From Pseudonocardia bannensis (lineage in GTDB: Bacteria > Actinomycetota > Actinomycetes > Mycobacteriales > Pseudonocardiaceae): a stretch of DNA of 53,058 nucleotides. The first letter of the stretch is position 1. Each line of letters begins with the position of its first letter. This document shows positions 15,480-24,385 of the stretch, in pieces. The stretch covers positions 1 through 53,058 of the forward strand of contig NZ_JAAXKZ010000026.1 of the NCBI RefSeq assembly GCF_012911875.1, in the 5' to 3' direction. The notes beneath the pieces are model-generated. The model did not search any database and was not told where the DNA came from. It was given only the letters and a program-made list of their open reading frames with translations. A program made the position numbers and the translations under genes.

Positions 15480-17828
15480 TCAGCGCTCGACGTCCAGCAG
15501 CCCGAGCCGCCGGGTGGCGCGGGTCATCGAGACGTAGAGATCGGCGGGGTTGTGTGCCCGGATCCGCTCCGGGTCGACGATCACGACGGCGTCGAACTCG
15601 AGACCTTTTACCGACACCGGGGTGTGCAGCTGCGCGGGAAGACCGGCAAGGCCGTCCAGTTCTTTCACCCGAGGATTCCCGCCTTGCTCCGCGGCGGCGT
15701 TGATCCCCAGGACATGCGTCGGGTCGGCGGCGATCACCGCCAGCGTCCCGCGGCCCAGCTGCGCCACCTCCGCCTCGACGGCCTTGCGCACCTCGGCTGC
15801 GAGGTCGGCCGCGGGCACGGTGCGCTGCCACGGATCCTGGCCCGTCGCCCGCACCGATTCGGGCGGCTGCCGGTCGGGTGCGAACTCGGCCAGCACGGCA
15901 GCGGCCGGCGCCATGATCTCGGCGGGCGTCCGGTAGTTCACCGTGAGCGTCCGGTAGGTCCACCGGGAACCGAGGTGCGGGGCGAGCACGTCCGCCCATT
16001 CCTGCGCTCCCGCGGGGGCGCTGCGCTGCGCGAGGTCGCCCACCGCGGTGATCGAACCGGAAGGGCAGCGCCGCAGCAGGACGTGCCAGTCCATGGCGGA
16101 GAGCTCCTGCGCCTCGTCGACGACGAGATGCCCGTACCGCCAGTCCCGGTCGGCGGCCGCCCGCTCGGCGACGCTCATGAGGTGCTCGGGCACCTGCCGG
16201 GCGGCGAGCACGTCCGCGGTGACGAAGTCGGTCGGGCGCAGCTCGTCGGGATCCTCCCCGACGAGCCGGCGGTCGGCCGACTCCAGGATGCTCAGCACCT
16301 CCGCGGCGTAGGCCCGTTGATCAGCACTGTCGGGCTCGCGCTCCGGCCCGCCCCGCCCACCCGGCGGGCCGGGCGGGGGACCGAGCAGCTCGGCCAGCTC
16401 GTCGAGCAGCGGCGCGTCCGCCACCGTCCACGCGGAGCCCTCGGCGCGGTACAGCCCGGAGAGGTCGATCCCGCCGCCTGCCGAGGCCAGCCGGTCCGGC
16501 GATGCGAAGAGCTCGGCGAGGAGCTGCTCCGGGGTCAGCACCGGCCAGAGCCGCTCGACCGCCGCGTGGAAGCCGAGGTCCGAGCGCAGGTCGTCGCGCA
16601 GCTCGTGGCGCAGCTCTGCCGACACCTGCGCCGCGCCCGCCGGCGCGATCTCCGGGAGGTCGCCGAGCTCGCGGAGGATGACGGCGAGCTCGGGCGGGTC
16701 CTCCAGGGCCTGGTCGAGCCGCTCGACGCCCTGCTGGACGAGCAGGCTGCCGAGCGTGTCGCGGAACGTCGTCCGGGCAGCGTTGTGGGGCAGGCCGGTG
16801 GCCCGGGCGCGCCTCCTGGCTTCTGCCGCCGTCGCACGGTCGATCTCGACGGTGACGTCGTCGAGATCGATCGCGATCGGCGGCCCGGGCAGCTCCTGCC
16901 GGTCGGCGACGGCGCGGCGCAGTACGTCCAGCATCGCCAGCCCGCCCTTCGTGCGGGCCGCCTCGTCCTGATCGACGGCGGTCGCGACGACGCCGTGCGC
17001 CAGCCGGCCGGGGGTGGTGAACACCACCGCCGACTCGCCCAGCGCGGGGAGCACGCCTCCGACGTACCGGATGAACCCGGCGCTGGGGCCGACGACCAGC
17101 ACGCCGCTGCGGGCCAGCCGCTCGCGATGGGTGTAGAGCAGGTAGGCGACGCGGTGCAGCGCAACCGCGGTCTTCCCGGTCCCCGGGCCGCCCTCGATCA
17201 CGACGACGCCGGAGAGCGGCAGCCGGATGATCGCGTCCTGCTCGGCCTGGATCGTCGTCACGATGTCGCGCATCGTCGACCCGCGCGGCGCCTTCAGCGC
17301 GGCGAGCAGCGCCGGATCGGAAGCGGATTCGGGATCGGCGTGCGCGAGGGCCGCCCGGTCCAGCACGTCGTCGTGGAAAGTGGCGACCCGCTCGTCGGGC
17401 ACCGTTCCGGCGAGCTGGAAATGCCGTCGCCGGGTCACGCCGAGCGGCGTGGCCGTAGTTGCGCAGTAGAACGGCTGGGCGGCGGGCGCCCGCCAGTCGA
17501 TGAGCGCGCTTTCCCCGTCAGCGGGATCGGTGAGCCCGATGCGGCCGATGTAGCTCGTCGACCCGTCGGTGTGGTCGAGCCGGCCGAAGCACAACCCCGA
17601 GCGGGCGGCGGTCAGCGCGCCCACCCGCTCCGACCAGCGGTGCACGGAGACGTCGCGCTCCCAGCGGGCGCTGAGCTCCCCGCCCGTCGGCGCGACCAGC
17701 ATGCCCCTCGCCTGGGCCGTGGCGGCCGCGAGCTCGGTGGCGAGCAGCGCATGCAGCCGGCGGATCCGCCCGGTCTCCGCCTCCAACTCCTGCTCGAAAA
17801 GGGGCCTGTCCACACCCTCTCCACCCAT
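15480..17828 (-). CDS. helD: HelD-like RNA polymerase recycling helicase
   Basis: This protein of about 782 residues is a UvrD/Rep-related ATPase of the HelD group, which binds RNA polymerase, pries it off DNA and recycles it; actinobacterial members (HelR) can also protect against rifampicin. It has an N-terminal coiled-coil arm (FEQELEAETGRIRRLHALLA), Walker A EGGPGTGKTAVALHR, a long insertion, Walker B LVVDEAQELSAMDW, and helicase motifs VNYRTPAEI, SVKGLEFDAVVIVDP and YVSMTRATRRL. ATG 17828 is the conservative start; the frame stays open to a GTG at 17873 and neither has a strong ribosome site. I saw no clear rifamycin-associated element upstream. It stands alone, next to IS debris. Confidence 0.9.
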   Translation of the reverse strand: MGGEGVDRPLFEQELEAETGRIRRLHALLATELAAATAQARGMLVAPTGGELSARWERDVSVHRWSERVGALTAARSGLCFGRLDHTDGSTSYIGRIGLTDPADGESALIDWRAPAAQPFYCATTATPLGVTRRRHFQLAGTVPDERVATFHDDVLDRAALAHADPESASDPALLAALKAPRGSTMRDIVTTIQAEQDAIIRLPLSGVVVIEGGPGTGKTAVALHRVAYLLYTHRERLARSGVLVVGPSAGFIRYVGGVLPALGESAVVFTTPGRLAHGVVATAVDQDEAARTKGGLAMLDVLRRAVADRQELPGPPIAIDLDDVTVEIDRATAAEARRRARATGLPHNAARTTFRDTLGSLLVQQGVERLDQALEDPPELAVILRELGDLPEIAPAGAAQVSAELRHELRDDLRSDLGFHAAVERLWPVLTPEQLLAELFASPDRLASAGGGIDLSGLYRAEGSAWTVADAPLLDELAELLGPPPGPPGGRGGPEREPDSADQRAYAAEVLSILESADRRLVGEDPDELRPTDFVTADVLAARQVPEHLMSVAERAAADRDWRYGHLVVDEAQELSAMDWHVLLRRCPSGSITAVGDLAQRSAPAGAQEWADVLAPHLGSRWTYRTLTVNYRTPAEIMAPAAAVLAEFAPDRQPPESVRATGQDPWQRTVPAADLAAEVRKAVEAEVAQLGRGTLAVIAADPTHVLGINAAAEQGGNPRVKELDGLAGLPAQLHTPVSVKGLEFDAVVIVDPERIRAHNPADLYVSMTRATRRLGLLDVER

Positions 17829-18207
17829 GCTATTATTAAGTCGCGCAGCTACGAATTCATTCTCTGATCGCACCCATCAGAATAGCTTTTCCGCATATTG
17901 CTGTGCAAAGTGGCATCGGGTGAATCGCATGAGTGCGCACTGCGGGACGGCCGGCGCGTCCCGCGCCTGACTGCGTGCCGTCCCCGATCTGCACGGCGTC
18001 AGCCGGCGCAGTCCGTCGGTATCGCCGTGCCCAGATCGGCCATCGCCTCGTCGGCCTCGCGGAGCATGCCGGCGAACACGAGGCGGTCGGGCCACATGCC
18101 GGGTCGCGGCGGCACGTGATCTTGCCTCCGGCCTTCTCGACGGCGTGACGAGCGCGTTCGTGTCGCCGAGCAGCTGTTGATCCGGTCCGACCTGCTCTCC
18201 TTCGCTG
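17829..18207. other. 379-base gap with a possible decayed reading frame
   Basis: The HelD promoter must lie in the AT-richer part near 17830-17920. At 17999-18115 the minus strand reads RPGMWPDRLVFAGMLREADE and on to a TGA stop, with plausible protein character but no start and a frame break upstream. I read it as the tail of a lost gene that I cannot name. Confidence 0.4.
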
Positions 18208-19548
18208 TCAGGTGAAGGCGAAGAGCGGGGGGAGAACGGCGACGACGGTCGCTGCCCAGAGGGCGAAGATGGGGAGGTAGGAGGTCTGCCATCGCTCGAG
18301 GCGGTGGAAGGCGATCCGCCCCGTGAGAAACCGCGACGAAAGCCAGGCGGCCCCGGCCAGGTTCACGAGCAGGACGAGGTTGAGGCCGAGCGCTGCCACC
18401 CGGTTCGGGGTGAGCCCGAGATCGCCGATCCGGGCCAGCATCGCACCGAGCACCATCACGTCGAGCACCAGGGCGCTCGCGACAGCGAGCAGTTGGACGC
18501 GGTCCATCAGCCCGGCTGGTCGGGACGGCTCCCTCGCGGACATCGCGTAGAGGACGAGTCCCAGCACGACGACCAGGAGGGCGTCGAAGACGCTGAGCAG
18601 CTCGCGATCGAACGCGCCGGCGACCCCGGACACGGCGTAAGTGGCCGCAGCGACGGTCAGCATCACGGCGAACAGCGGGGTGAAGAGCATGGTGAGCACC
18701 GGCGCCATGTTCTCCACCACATGCTGCTTGGACTCCACGAGCCACGCCGCCACGATCACGGCACCGGTCGCGCCCGACGGCAGCACCCACTCGGCGACCC
18801 GGTCGAGGTCGATCCCGATCGGCTGGAGTATCAGCCCGGTGAGCAGGAGCAACACGCCGCCACCGAGCGCGATGAGCACGTAGTAGATGATCCACTCGCC
18901 GGTGAAGCGGACGAAGTCCATGCGCCGTTCGTGCGATCGGATCGTGCCGCCCATGTACGGGTAGGCGACCGCGAACCACAGCACGACAGGCAGATGGAGC
19001 GCGACGAGGAGCTCGGTGGCCGAGCCCGCACGGTACGGGTAGAGGTTGACCACGAGCGCGACGAGCACGAACGGCGCGGCCGTCAGCACCCATCCCCGGG
19101 TGTCGAGCTGCCGTCGGCGGGCGAAGTACCCGGCGAGGAACGGCAACACGAACAGGCCGATGTTCCGCAGCAACCATCCTGGTTGCTCTTGAGGGAACTG
19201 AGCGGCGAGGCGTGCGACCTGGATCGCGAAGGCCGCAGCCAGGGCGAAGACGAGCGCCTCGGACCACCCGCCGGACGGGCGCGCCGGCTCGTCCTCGCCC
19301 CTCAGGACGAGCTGCTTCCACAGTCGGCCGCTGTGCTCGCGTGCGAACTCCCGGGACAGGGTGTCGAGGTCCCCCATCCGCTTCACGGCAACGAGGAACG
19401 CCTCATCGGCTATGAGGCCGGCTGCGTCCAGCTCGGCGATCTGGTCGCGAAGATGAGCCTCTAGCTCGTCGACGTCCCGGCCGTTGACGGCCGGGGCCTT
19501 CGCGACATAGGCCCGCCACTCGGCGATCTGTGACTCCACGCCATCCAT
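18208..19548 (-). CDS. Permease-prefix domain multi-spanning membrane protein
   Basis: This 446-residue protein starts with a cytoplasmic domain of about 75 residues (IAEWRAYVAK, DVDELEAHLRDQIAEL, VAVKRMGDLDTLSREF) of the 'permease prefix domain 1' type. About eleven hydrophobic segments follow, from SEALVFALAAAFAIQVARLA to the C-terminal WAATVVAVLPPLFAFT. The transport substrate is unknown; prefix-domain proteins are typically paired with PadR regulators, and here a PadR gene lies 3 bases upstream in the same operon. That context suggests a stress or membrane-active compound response, which is inference only. Confidence 0.8.
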   Translation of the reverse strand: MDGVESQIAEWRAYVAKAPAVNGRDVDELEAHLRDQIAELDAAGLIADEAFLVAVKRMGDLDTLSREFAREHSGRLWKQLVLRGEDEPARPSGGWSEALVFALAAAFAIQVARLAAQFPQEQPGWLLRNIGLFVLPFLAGYFARRRQLDTRGWVLTAAPFVLVALVVNLYPYRAGSATELLVALHLPVVLWFAVAYPYMGGTIRSHERRMDFVRFTGEWIIYYVLIALGGGVLLLLTGLILQPIGIDLDRVAEWVLPSGATGAVIVAAWLVESKQHVVENMAPVLTMLFTPLFAVMLTVAAATYAVSGVAGAFDRELLSVFDALLVVVLGLVLYAMSAREPSRPAGLMDRVQLLAVASALVLDVMVLGAMLARIGDLGLTPNRVAALGLNLVLLVNLAGAAWLSSRFLTGRIAFHRLERWQTSYLPIFALWAATVVAVLPPLFAFT

Positions 19549-19551
19549 AGG

Positions 19552-19911
19552 TCACGCCTCACCGAGTGCCGTCAGCAGCCCACCGGAGCCTCGCCAGACG
19601 TCACCCAACGCACGCGTGACGGTCACCCACTGCCGTTGCTGCTCCGCGAGCGCTGCTCGCCCGTCGTCGGTGATCGCGTAGTACCTGCGGCGACGCCCTT
19701 CGGGCGGCGTCCGCCACTCCGTCGTCACGTACCCGAGCCGGCGGAGGCGATGGAGCAGCGGATAGAGCATCCCGTCGGTCCACTCGAGCTCACCCCCGGA
19801 AAGCTCACGCACCCGCTTCAGGACTGCATAGCCGTAGCTCTCGCCCTCGGCCAGGATCGCGAGCACGAGCGGCGTCGCCGATGCCGCAACCAGGTCCTTG
19901 TCGATGTGCAC
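19552..19911 (-). CDS. PadR family transcriptional regulator
   Basis: This 119-residue protein is a PadR-type winged helix repressor: DLVAASATPLVLAIL, GESYGYAVLKRVRELS, ELEWTDGMLYPLLHRLRRLG (recognition helix) and RRRYYAITDDGRAAL (wing). PadR proteins usually repress an adjacent operon and release DNA on binding a small ligand. GTG 19911 is favoured because GGGAGGG sits 8 bases upstream and gives the usual short N-terminus; an in-frame ATG at 19944 would add 11 residues. It directly precedes the permease-prefix membrane protein, probably its target. Confidence 0.9.
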   Translation of the reverse strand: MHIDKDLVAASATPLVLAILAEGESYGYAVLKRVRELSGGELEWTDGMLYPLLHRLRRLGYVTTEWRTPPEGRRRRYYAITDDGRAALAEQQRQWVTVTRALGDVWRGSGGLLTALGEA

Positions 19912-19955
19912 AGCCGCCCTCCCATGGCTCGAAGCCTTATGCATAGAAGCACAAG

Positions 19956-20165
19956 TTATGAGCGGACACCAGCCGGGACGGCCAGGTCGAGGCACACGAC
20001 GACCGCCGTCACGACCGGGTCCGGACCGGTGCAGGCCGAGTTGCGGCCGATCGCCACCTGGTAGCCCGTCGGGTCCCTCGGGTCGCTCCGAGGCTGATGA
20101 AGACCGCCGGGTTGCCGGGACGACGACCTCGCCGCCCACGATGTCGTCGCAAACGGCCGCCGCCT
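19956..20165 (-). pseudogene. Unrecognised decayed gene, C-terminal part
   Basis: Reading the minus strand across two frames gives RPEAAAVCDDIVGGEVVV, then NPAVFISL, then DPTGYQVAIGRNSACTGPDP and VVTAVVVCLDLAVPAG before a stop. The hydrophobic pattern and cysteines look like a real secreted-protein ending, but frameshifts near 20090 and 20115 break it. I do not recognise the family. Confidence 0.4.
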
Positions 20166-20205
20166 CGGGGCGGTAGGGCTGTCCCCGCCGCGCGCGACCG
20201 CCGAG

Positions 20206-21090
20206 CTACGGCGTTCGACGGCCCACCTGGGGAGCGAGCGTGACGAGCAGGCCCGGGTGGTCGGTGGTGCCGCGCAGGTCGATCGTCCGGGAGCTGTCGA
20301 CGACGAACTCGGGCGTCGCCACGACGTGCTGCTCGCCGCCGTCGTCGGCGAGCGCGGAACCGGCCGGGAGGCAGGACTCGAGGTCCGGGCTGTCGCCGGA
20401 TCCGAGGTTCAGGTCACCACCCAGCACCAGCGGCGCCGCCCCGTCCCGCGCGCGCACCTCCGCGATGACCGTGCCGAACAGGTACCTGCACTGGGCACCC
20501 GCGACCTCCCGCTCGGTGTAGGCCAGGTGCGTGGTGCAGACGGCGACGGCGGGGGTGGCGGCGACGTCCATGCACAGCCACGCCCGCTCCTCGGGGTCTT
20601 CCCTGTCCTGGGTCGGGTAGATCCCGCCGCCTGCGGAGGACCCGGGCACCGACGGCCACCGCGAGACCATGCCGATTCCGTATCGCTGGCCGTTGCGGCA
20701 GCGGTACGCGTCCCCGGTACGCCCGTCGCGCGCCGCCTGGAACGCGGACACGACCGCGCCACCGGGCACGACATCGGCGAGCGCCCGCTGGAGGGTCGCC
20801 ACGTCGTCCTGACAAACCTCGTTCAGGGTGACCAGGTCGGGCGTCTCGGCGCGGATCACCGCGGCGGCCTCGGCCGCCGACCGGCCGGTGTAGCAGGCGG
20901 CGATGCCGCTGCTGCACAGGTTCAGCTGCAGCACCTGCACCGGTGCGGCCGGCACGCCGGCCTGAGTCGGCGGACCAGCCGGGGGTCCGGCCGCGTTCGA
21001 CCCGGTCGCCGTGGTGGTGCACCCGACCAGACACGCGACCAGGCAGCCGAGGACCGCCGCCCACAGCCCTCGGAACGATCGGCCGGCCAT
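20206..21090 (-). CDS. Endonuclease/exonuclease/phosphatase-fold lipoprotein
   Basis: This 294-residue protein has a lipoprotein signal (WAAVLGCLVACLVGC, lipobox Leu-Val-Gly-Cys) and the EEP fold. Signature blocks are VQVLQLNLCSSG (Asn metal ligand), DLVTLNEVCQDD (catalytic Glu), TTHLAYTEREV (His), LGGDLNLGSGDSPDL (Asp/Asn) and TTDHPGLLVTL (C-terminal Asp-His). All catalytic positions are therefore present. Members cleave DNA, inositol phosphates or phospholipid headgroups; an exported lipid-anchored form more likely acts on an external phosphodiester. ATG 21090 has GAGGCGGGG upstream. The several cysteines may form disulfides outside the cell. Confidence 0.85.
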   Translation of the reverse strand: MAGRSFRGLWAAVLGCLVACLVGCTTTATGSNAAGPPAGPPTQAGVPAAPVQVLQLNLCSSGIAACYTGRSAAEAAAVIRAETPDLVTLNEVCQDDVATLQRALADVVPGGAVVSAFQAARDGRTGDAYRCRNGQRYGIGMVSRWPSVPGSSAGGGIYPTQDREDPEERAWLCMDVAATPAVAVCTTHLAYTEREVAGAQCRYLFGTVIAEVRARDGAAPLVLGGDLNLGSGDSPDLESCLPAGSALADDGGEQHVVATPEFVVDSSRTIDLRGTTDHPGLLVTLAPQVGRRTP

Positions 21091-21172
21091 GCCCCGCCTC
21101 CCCCTCACATGTGCCCGTTCGCCCGGGCCGTCCGACCCTACGGTTCCGGATCGGGCCGAACACCGCACGTCG

Positions 21173-21465
21173 TCACGGAGCCGCCTGCAGCACCGCGGGC
21201 CCCAGCGTGTTGCGGAAGAACGGGACGGCGTCGGCCATCGGCTTGCCGGCGATCTTCTCCGGTACCCGTCCGAGGATCACGTAGCAGGTCCTTGATCGTG
21301 ACGCGATCCGCGCTCGGCAGCTCGGGCATCCAGGTGGAGCGCTTGTCGTCGAGACTCACCTTCTTCTGGTGCCGAGTGCGGAGCCGGCGGGCCGGTCGGC
21401 TCCGCACTCGTGGTGCACGCCGACGTCGTGCCCAGCATGACCACCCGCGACGACGGCAGCGGGCC
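21173..21465 (-). pseudogene. Decayed class C-type serine hydrolase lipoprotein
   Basis: The minus strand contains three joined pieces of a protein related to the one at 1728. First is a lipoprotein-like N-terminus (RVVMLGTTSACTTSAEP). In another frame comes KKVSLDDKRSTWMPELPSAD and VTIKDLL. After a deletion and frame change comes YVILGRVPEKIAGKPMADAV and a TGA stop at 21173-21175. The SxxK region, the MTSGY loop and the entire C-terminal half are missing. It is a collapsed paralogue, not a coding gene. Confidence 0.7.
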
Positions 21466-21730
21466 AACGCGCCACCGACCCGCCCTGCGTCCGGTCTCCC
21501 GAGCGCACGGCAGCTCCTCCCGTCGTAGGTCGTCGCACGGTGCTGCAGGGCCGGACAACGCCCATACCCTTCGGATCCGTACGTCTAGGGCTGGCCTGAA
21601 CTGCACCTTTTGTGACAGTGTCGTCCCCTTCCGTTACCGGCGGGCCGGATCGTCCTCGGGGGCGTGATCTCGCGGCAACGGGCGGCCACGACTCGCGAGC
21701 GCAGCACCAGGATCACGAGAGGACCTCAGC

Positions 21731-23325
21731 ATGCGCGGCCACCGTGTGACCTCGACCCGGCGCGCCTTCCTGACCACGTCGGCCGGTGGCGCCCTCGCGG
21801 TCACGGGCGTGGGTGGGTGCACGGCCGGGGCCTCGGACCCGGCACCGCCGGCAGGAGGGTTGCCCGCGACGGCGCTGGAAGTCATGCGGCGACCGCGGTA
21901 CGCGACCAGCCGGTGGTTCGCCTACGCCGCGGACCGCGCGACGGGCGAGACGATCCACGACGTGAGCGCCGACGACCTCGTCCTGCCGGCGTCGACGACC
22001 AAGCTGTGGGCCACCGCGGCGGCCCTCGACACCTTCGGCCCGGACTTCCGCTTCGACACCCCGGTGTACCGGCGGGGGACGGTGCAGGGCGGCACGCTGC
22101 AGGGCGACCTCGTGATGGTCGCCTCGGGCGACCTCACCATGGGCGGGCGCGACACACCGCAGGGCACGATCGCCTTCACCTCCCTCGACCACGCGGAGGC
22201 CAACTCGATCCCCGGCGCGACCGTGACCGCGCAGGACCCGCTCGCCGGCCTCGACGACCTCGCGTCCCAGGTGGCAGCGGCCGGCATCCGGCAGGTGAGC
22301 GGGGACGTCCTCGTCGACGCCGGATGTTCGACCAGACGCCGAAGGACGACTACGTCCTGACCCCGATCATGATCAACGACAACCTCGTCGACCTGACCAT
22401 CGACCCGGGAGCTCCCGGTGGACCCGCCACCGTCGTCCCGCGCCCCGTCACGGCCGCCTACGAGGTGCGGTCGACGGTGACGACGGTCGCCGCGGGCCAG
22501 CCCGCGGAACTGGCCGTGACCACGCCACAGCCAGGCGTCATCGCGGTGGAGGGACAGGTGCCGACGGGCGCGCCTCTCCTGCGCACGGCGCAGGTCGCCG
22601 ACCCGCAGTCCTTCGCCCGCACGCTGTTCGTGGAGGCGCTCGGCCGCGCCGGCGTGACGGTGGCCGCGGCGCCCACCGGGCCCAACCGCGTCGAGGCGCT
22701 CCCTGCCGCGGGCTCCTATATCGAGGCCGATCGCGTCGCCCTGCACCGCTCGTTGCCGTTCTCCGAGAACCTCAAGCTGATCAACAAGGTCAGCATGAAC
22801 GTCCAGGCCGACACCCTGATCATGTTGATCGCCGCGAAGGCCGGGCAGCGGACGCTCGAGGAGGGCATGGCGCTCGTGCAGCCGTTCATCCGCAAGGCCG
22901 GCATCGATCCGGCGACGATGTTCCTGAGCGACGGCCGCGGCAACGAGTACACGGATCTGTTCACTCCGCGGACGGTCGGCGCGCTGCTGCGCTACATGGC
23001 GACCCGGCCGGACTTCCCGGCGTACTTCGCCTCCCTGCCCGTGTTCGGCGTCGACGGGACCGAGACGTCCGTCGTCCCGGGGGACGCGCCGGTCGCGGGA
23101 AAGGTGGCCGCCAAGAGCGGCACGACCGTGGCGGGCGACCTGATGAACCAGCGCGCGGTGGTCATGACCCGCGGGAACGCCGGGTACATGACGACGAGGA
23201 GCGGGCGTGAGGCCGTGGTCGCGGTGTACGTGATGCACACCCCCATCGCGGGGATCGAGGAGTTGTTCGAGATCGCCGGGGACGTCGCCGCCGTCGTCAC
23301 GGCCCTCTGGAACGACGTGGCGTGA
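21731..23325 (+). pseudogene. dacB: PBP4-type D-Ala-D-Ala carboxypeptidase, one frameshift
   Basis: Across two frames this is a complete DacB/PBP4 protein (S13 peptidase) of about 530 residues that trims or cleaves peptidoglycan stem peptides outside the membrane. It starts at ATG 21731 after GAGAGGA, with a twin-arginine signal (STRRAFLTTSAGG) ending in a Gly-Gly-Cys lipobox. The catalytic motifs are all present: PASTTKLW (SxxK), SMN (SxN) and AKSGT (KTG type). A single-base deletion at about 22321 shifts VLVDAG into a short frame; the body resumes at MFDQTPKDDYVLTPIMINDN and runs to TGA 23325. As all motifs are preserved, a recent mutation or a base error is more likely than long decay. Confidence 0.85.
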
Positions 23326-23530
23326 TCGTGACGGCACGGATTCCACACCGGCGCCGACCGGGCCGAGGCGTCCGCTCGGAGGATGGGGCAGGACAACAGC
23401 GCCGAGATCAGCCGAGCCCTGCCCTGGTCACACGACCAGCCGGTCGCACGAACAGATGGCCGCTCTCGTCGCCTGTCTCGACCGGGCACGCCACAGCGCC
23501 TGATCCGTGCCACGCGCGATAGGGTCATGC

Positions 23531-24385
23531 ATGCTCGGCCGGGCCTGGGGGATCGGACGGTCCCTGGTCATGTACCACGGCGTACCGGGAAAGCACCGAC
23601 GGATGTTGCGGTTCTACCGCGAATTCCTCGGGCCGGGGGATCTCGGCTTCGACATCGGCGCCCACGTCGGGAGCCGGGTGCGCGCCTGGCGGCAGCTGGG
23701 GGCGCGGGTGATCGCGGTCGAGCCTCAGCCCGACTGCCTGCGCATCCTGCGTCTGTTCTTCGGTCGTGACCAGGGCGTCACCATCGTGCCGCGTGCCGCT
23801 GGGGCCCAGGCCGGGCGGGCGCGTCTGGGCCTGTCCACCGCGACGCCGACGGTCTCGTCGATGTCGCCCGACTGGATCGAGTCGGTCACGGCGGACCGCA
23901 GCTTCGCCCGCGTGCGGTGGGACCGCTCCGTCGAGGTGGAGGTGACGACCCTCGACCACCTCATCGCCGTCCACGGCCTGCCGGACTTCTGCAAGATCGA
24001 CGTCGAGGGCTTCGAGATCGAGGTGCTGGCAGGGCTCACCCGACCCCTGCGGGCGCTGTCCTTCGAGTACCTGCCGCCGGCGCACGACGCCGCCCTCACC
24101 GCGCTGGGTCTCGTGGAACGGCTCGGCGCGGCGGCGGGTGGCTATCGCTACAACTACTCGCCCATCGAGACGATGCGGCTCGCCAGCGACCGCTGGCTGG
24201 ACGCGGCCGACCTGGTCCGGCTGCTCGAGCGGTTCCGCCCGCTGGGCCGCTCCGGCGACGTCTACGCCCGCCTCACCCGACCGGACCGCGAAGCGACGCC
24301 GGACCACCAGGCCGGCCTGCGCCCGGCGGAGCCGGCGCTCATCCCGAGCGAATCCGACGGGGCCCGCAGACGTCCCAGGCGGTGA
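23531..24385 (+). CDS. FkbM family methyltransferase
   Basis: This 284-residue class I SAM-dependent methyltransferase has motif I as LGFDIGAHVGSRVRAW, an acidic strand end VIAVEPQPDCLRIL, a DWIESVT block, VEVEVTTLDHLIAVHG and the typical FkbM motif FCKIDVEGFEIEVLAGL. FkbM enzymes O-methylate polyketides, glycans or glycolipids. ATG 23531 is chosen over 23507. The gene converges with, and overlaps by 47 bases, the cyclohydrolase-reductase gene on the other strand. It might modify the product of that neighbouring pathway, but position alone does not show this. Confidence 0.88.
   Translation: MLGRAWGIGRSLVMYHGVPGKHRRMLRFYREFLGPGDLGFDIGAHVGSRVRAWRQLGARVIAVEPQPDCLRILRLFFGRDQGVTIVPRAAGAQAGRARLGLSTATPTVSSMSPDWIESVTADRSFARVRWDRSVEVEVTTLDHLIAVHGLPDFCKIDVEGFEIEVLAGLTRPLRALSFEYLPPAHDAALTALGLVERLGAAAGGYRYNYSPIETMRLASDRWLDAADLVRLLERFRPLGRSGDVYARLTRPDREATPDHQAGLRPAEPALIPSESDGARRRPRR

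Noticed and set aside
15147..17867. A 906-codon plus-strand open frame opposite HelD
   Set aside because: Only its first 25 codons (the PIN relic) resemble a protein; the rest is the shadow of HelD.
17829..18000. A rifamycin-associated element upstream of the HelD gene
   Set aside because: I searched by eye for the GGGGCTTGCGGCAAG-type inverted repeat and found nothing close to it.
21922..23346. Long minus-strand open frame opposite the DacB gene
   Set aside because: It is composed of Arg/His/Asp/Val shadow sequence and has no recognisable domain.
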